Source of the DNA: Gelidibacter salicanalis
GTDB lineage: Bacteria; Bacteroidota; Bacteroidia; Flavobacteriales; Flavobacteriaceae
DNA: 36,058 bases
NCBI RefSeq assembly: GCF_016469035.1
Contig: NZ_JAEHJZ010000020.1
Coordinates: 1-36,058 of the forward strand
Reading direction: 5' to 3'
A program made the position numbers and the translations under genes. The notes under the pieces are model-generated. The model had not been told where the DNA came from, ran no database searches, and saw nothing but the letters and a program-made list of their open reading frames with translations. Of this stretch, positions 34,066-36,058 are shown one piece after another. Positions within the stretch are counted from its first letter, which is position 1, and every line of letters starts with the position of its first letter.

Positions 34066-35805
34066 CTAAAATAATTCCTTTAAATATTTCATATTGGATT
34101 TTGCGATGTCAATAACATCAGCAGCTTGACCGTTCAGCATTAATTTGCCCATAGTTTTAGCAAAGCCTTTTACTTGATCAAATTCTACCTTAGGCGGCAT
34201 TGCCAAGGCATCTGGATCTGTAAATATGTTCACAAGAGCAGGACCATCGTGGTTCATCGCTTGTTGGATAACGGTTTTTACGTTTTCGCATTCATCTACA
34301 TTCCATGCCCTAATATCCATGGCTTCTGCGACTTTAGCAAAATCAGGGTTTTTCATTTCAGTTTGCCATTCTGGATATCCGGCTACTTGCATTTCTAATT
34401 TGACCATGCCTAGAGAGCGGTTGTTGAAAATAATAATTTTCACGGGAATGTTATATTGGCTTATCGTCATCAGATCTCCCAGTAGCATGCTAATGCCGCC
34501 GTCTCCGCATAAAGCTATCACCTGACGGTCTGGTCTTGATAGTCCTGCGCCAATGGCCATAGGCATGGCATTTGCCATAGACCCATGATTAAAGGAGCCC
34601 GTTAGGTAACGGTTGCGTTTTCCTTTAATATAACGGGCAGCCCATACGGCTGACATTCCGGTATCCACAGTAAAAATAGCATCATCAGTGGCGATGTCGT
34701 CAATTACTGACGCTACGAACTCTGGATGGATCAATTTTTCCTTCGATTTTTCATCTACATAAGACGCATATTTTTCTTCTTGTTCGTCATGTAATTTTCG
34801 CATGTCTTTTAAAAACGCGTCGTCAGATTTGGGTTCTAATAAAGGAAGTAAAACTTCTAATGTATCTTTTATGCTCCCGGCATAGCCATAATCTACTTTT
34901 GCTCGACGCCCTATACGTTCTGGTTTATGATCAATTTGTATCATCGTATTTTTCTCTGGCAGAAACGCTGTATAAGGAAAATCAGTGCCTAATAAAATTA
35001 CTAAATCAGCTTCATGCATGGCTTTAAAACCAGATTTGCTGCCTAATAACCCGTTTAGACCTATAGCATAGGGGTTGCTAATTTTGTCAAAAAATATTTT
35101 ACCTCTGAAACTATAGCCCATAGGAGCATTTAGTTTTTCAGAAAGTTGCATTGCTTCTACTTGAGCATCTTTGCAGCCATAACCACAAAATAACATTATC
35201 TTTTCGTGGGAATTGATTACCTGTGCCAATTCTTCCATTTCTTCATTCCCGGGAATAAGCCTAGATTTGGTATAGTAATTTTTATGGGAGGTAGTAATCT
35301 CTTCAACATCAGCTTCTGATACGTCACCTGGCAACCCGACTACGGCAACCCCTTTCTTTTCAATAGCATGTTGGATTGCTGTTTGAAACGCTTGGGCAGC
35401 TTGTTGGGGCGTATTGGCCATGACGCAATACTTACTACAATCATCAAAGAGTTTGACCACGTTGGTCTCCTGGAAATTATCCAAGCCCATTTTATCGGTA
35501 TTAATTGTAGTAGCAATTGCGATTACGGGATTACCAGACCGATTAGCATCATACAATCCATTAATCAAATGGACATGTCCGGGGCCGCTACTGCCCATAC
35601 AACACCCTATCCCATCCAATTCGGCATCCATAGAGGCGGCATATGCACCCGCTTCTTCATGGCGTACGTGAATCCACTCCAATCTCCCATCTCTTCTTAC
35701 CGCATCATTGATAGGATTTAAACTATCTCCGGTAACGGCATATAATCTCTTAACACCCGCATTCACTAAATTTTCAACCAATAAGTCTGCTACAGTTTTT
35801 GCCAT
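34066..35805 (-). CDS. poxB: PoxB-type pyruvate oxidase, thiamine-diphosphate-dependent
   Basis: 579 residues with the three ThDP-enzyme domains in order. The N-terminal domain contains catalytic Glu50 in 'VRHEEAGAYAA' and 'SSGPGHVHLINGLYDANRSG'. The central domain contains 'GYGCKDAQVEAMQLSEKL' and 'VILLGTDFPY'. The C-terminal ThDP site contains 'ALCGDGGISMLLGDLMTISQ' followed by 'IIIFNNRSLGMVKLEM' (GDG...NN). The N-terminal order 'YAVTGDSLNPINDAVRRDG' closely follows E. coli PoxB, an FAD- and quinone-linked peripheral membrane enzyme that oxidises pyruvate to acetate and CO2. The closest alternative is an acetolactate-synthase-like paralogue, less likely because the PoxB-type 'FQETNVVKLFDDCSKYC' block is present. 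It is convergent with trxB. Confidence 0.85.
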   Translation of the reverse strand: MAKTVADLLVENLVNAGVKRLYAVTGDSLNPINDAVRRDGRLEWIHVRHEEAGAYAASMDAELDGIGCCMGSSGPGHVHLINGLYDANRSGNPVIAIATTINTDKMGLDNFQETNVVKLFDDCSKYCVMANTPQQAAQAFQTAIQHAIEKKGVAVVGLPGDVSEADVEEITTSHKNYYTKSRLIPGNEEMEELAQVINSHEKIMLFCGYGCKDAQVEAMQLSEKLNAPMGYSFRGKIFFDKISNPYAIGLNGLLGSKSGFKAMHEADLVILLGTDFPYTAFLPEKNTMIQIDHKPERIGRRAKVDYGYAGSIKDTLEVLLPLLEPKSDDAFLKDMRKLHDEQEEKYASYVDEKSKEKLIHPEFVASVIDDIATDDAIFTVDTGMSAVWAARYIKGKRNRYLTGSFNHGSMANAMPMAIGAGLSRPDRQVIALCGDGGISMLLGDLMTISQYNIPVKIIIFNNRSLGMVKLEMQVAGYPEWQTEMKNPDFAKVAEAMDIRAWNVDECENVKTVIQQAMNHDGPALVNIFTDPDALAMPPKVEFDQVKGFAKTMGKLMLNGQAADVIDIAKSNMKYLKELF

Positions 35806-35950
35806 GTTTATGCTTTTCTTTTAAAGATACTCGTGAAATATTTATTTATTGTTAAAGCAGCGTTAATTGTATAGCGATTAATAAGTTAAGTCTCACAACT
35901 ATAAAAAATCATTATTGTCCGATAAAGAATTAAGATCGCTGCGCTTATAG

Positions 35951-35966
35951 TCCCGAACTATCGGGA
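35951..35966. repeat. short palindrome in the right-edge intergenic region
   Basis: TCCCGA, loop ACTA, TCGGGA forms a 6-bp stem. TCCCGA...TCGGGA palindromes of this kind occur repeatedly in flavobacterial intergenic DNA, but no second copy is in this window. The remaining bases of 35806-36058 hold no recognised gene. Confidence 0.35.
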
Positions 35967-36058
35967 AAAGAACAAAGACTTGATTGTAACTAACTGATGA
36001 ACTGTCGTTATTCTAAATTAAATTTGTCCAATCACTCTAAGTGAAATTGGTTTAAAAA

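Overview
The window looks like chromosomal DNA of a marine-type Flavobacteriia member (Bacteroidota). The reasons are an AT-rich composition, near-absence of Shine-Dalgarno sequences, TAnnTTTG-type -7 promoter boxes, many lipoproteins with Bacteroidota-style lipoboxes, and a SusC/SusD pair with a Y_Y_Y/LuxR-type sensor. No rRNA, tRNA, CRISPR array, transposase or integrase was seen.

Layout. 1-6.1 kb is a core-metabolism block. A PQQ-type sugar dehydrogenase lipoprotein and a cytochrome c lipoprotein overlap by one base. They are followed by a tightly packed udk / divIC-like / methylmalonyl-CoA mutase small and large subunit run. 6.4-7.9 kb is a lipoprotein sulfatase. 7.9-12.7 kb is a complete glycerol / glycerol-3-phosphate module: a divergent DeoR/GlpR-type repressor, glpD, glpK and glpF. 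12.8-25.5 kb is a polysaccharide-utilisation locus (PUL): a membrane Reg_prop/Y_Y_Y/LuxR sensor, SusC, SusD, a lipoprotein that fuses a glycerophosphodiester phosphodiesterase (GDPD) to a GH16 laminarinase-like domain, an endonuclease/exonuclease/phosphatase (EEP) lipoprotein, and a GH3 beta-glucosidase. 25.5-27.6 kb holds a small lipoprotein and a succinate-semialdehyde-type dehydrogenase. 27.8-32.2 kb is a cluster of small envelope or stress proteins (YtxH, Holin-X-like, DUF2383/PA2169, DUF1328, a 55-residue lipoprotein). It also holds an AraC regulator and an SRAP (HMCES/YedK) homologue without its catalytic residues. 32.3-35.8 kb carries a cysteine-less ArsC-like protein, thioredoxin reductase, and a PoxB-type pyruvate oxidase.

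Main idea. The glp module and the PUL are adjacent, and the PUL enzyme that would open a beta-1,3-glucan is covalently joined to a glycerophosphodiesterase. Together they suggest a locus for taking apart a beta-glucan that carries phosphoglycerol (or a similar phosphodiester) substituents. GH16 and GH3 would release glucose, and GDPD would release glycerol-3-phosphate. The EEP protein could dephosphorylate or further cleave the product, and GlpF, GlpK and GlpD would take glycerol into glycolysis as dihydroxyacetone phosphate. The domains are read directly from the sequence; the substrate and the coupling are inference.

Other points of interest are a helically phased array of TTTC(G/A)TTT repeats between glpR and glpD, a terminator-like hairpin in the susC leader, and two enzyme folds that have lost their catalytic residues (SRAP-like and ArsC-like).
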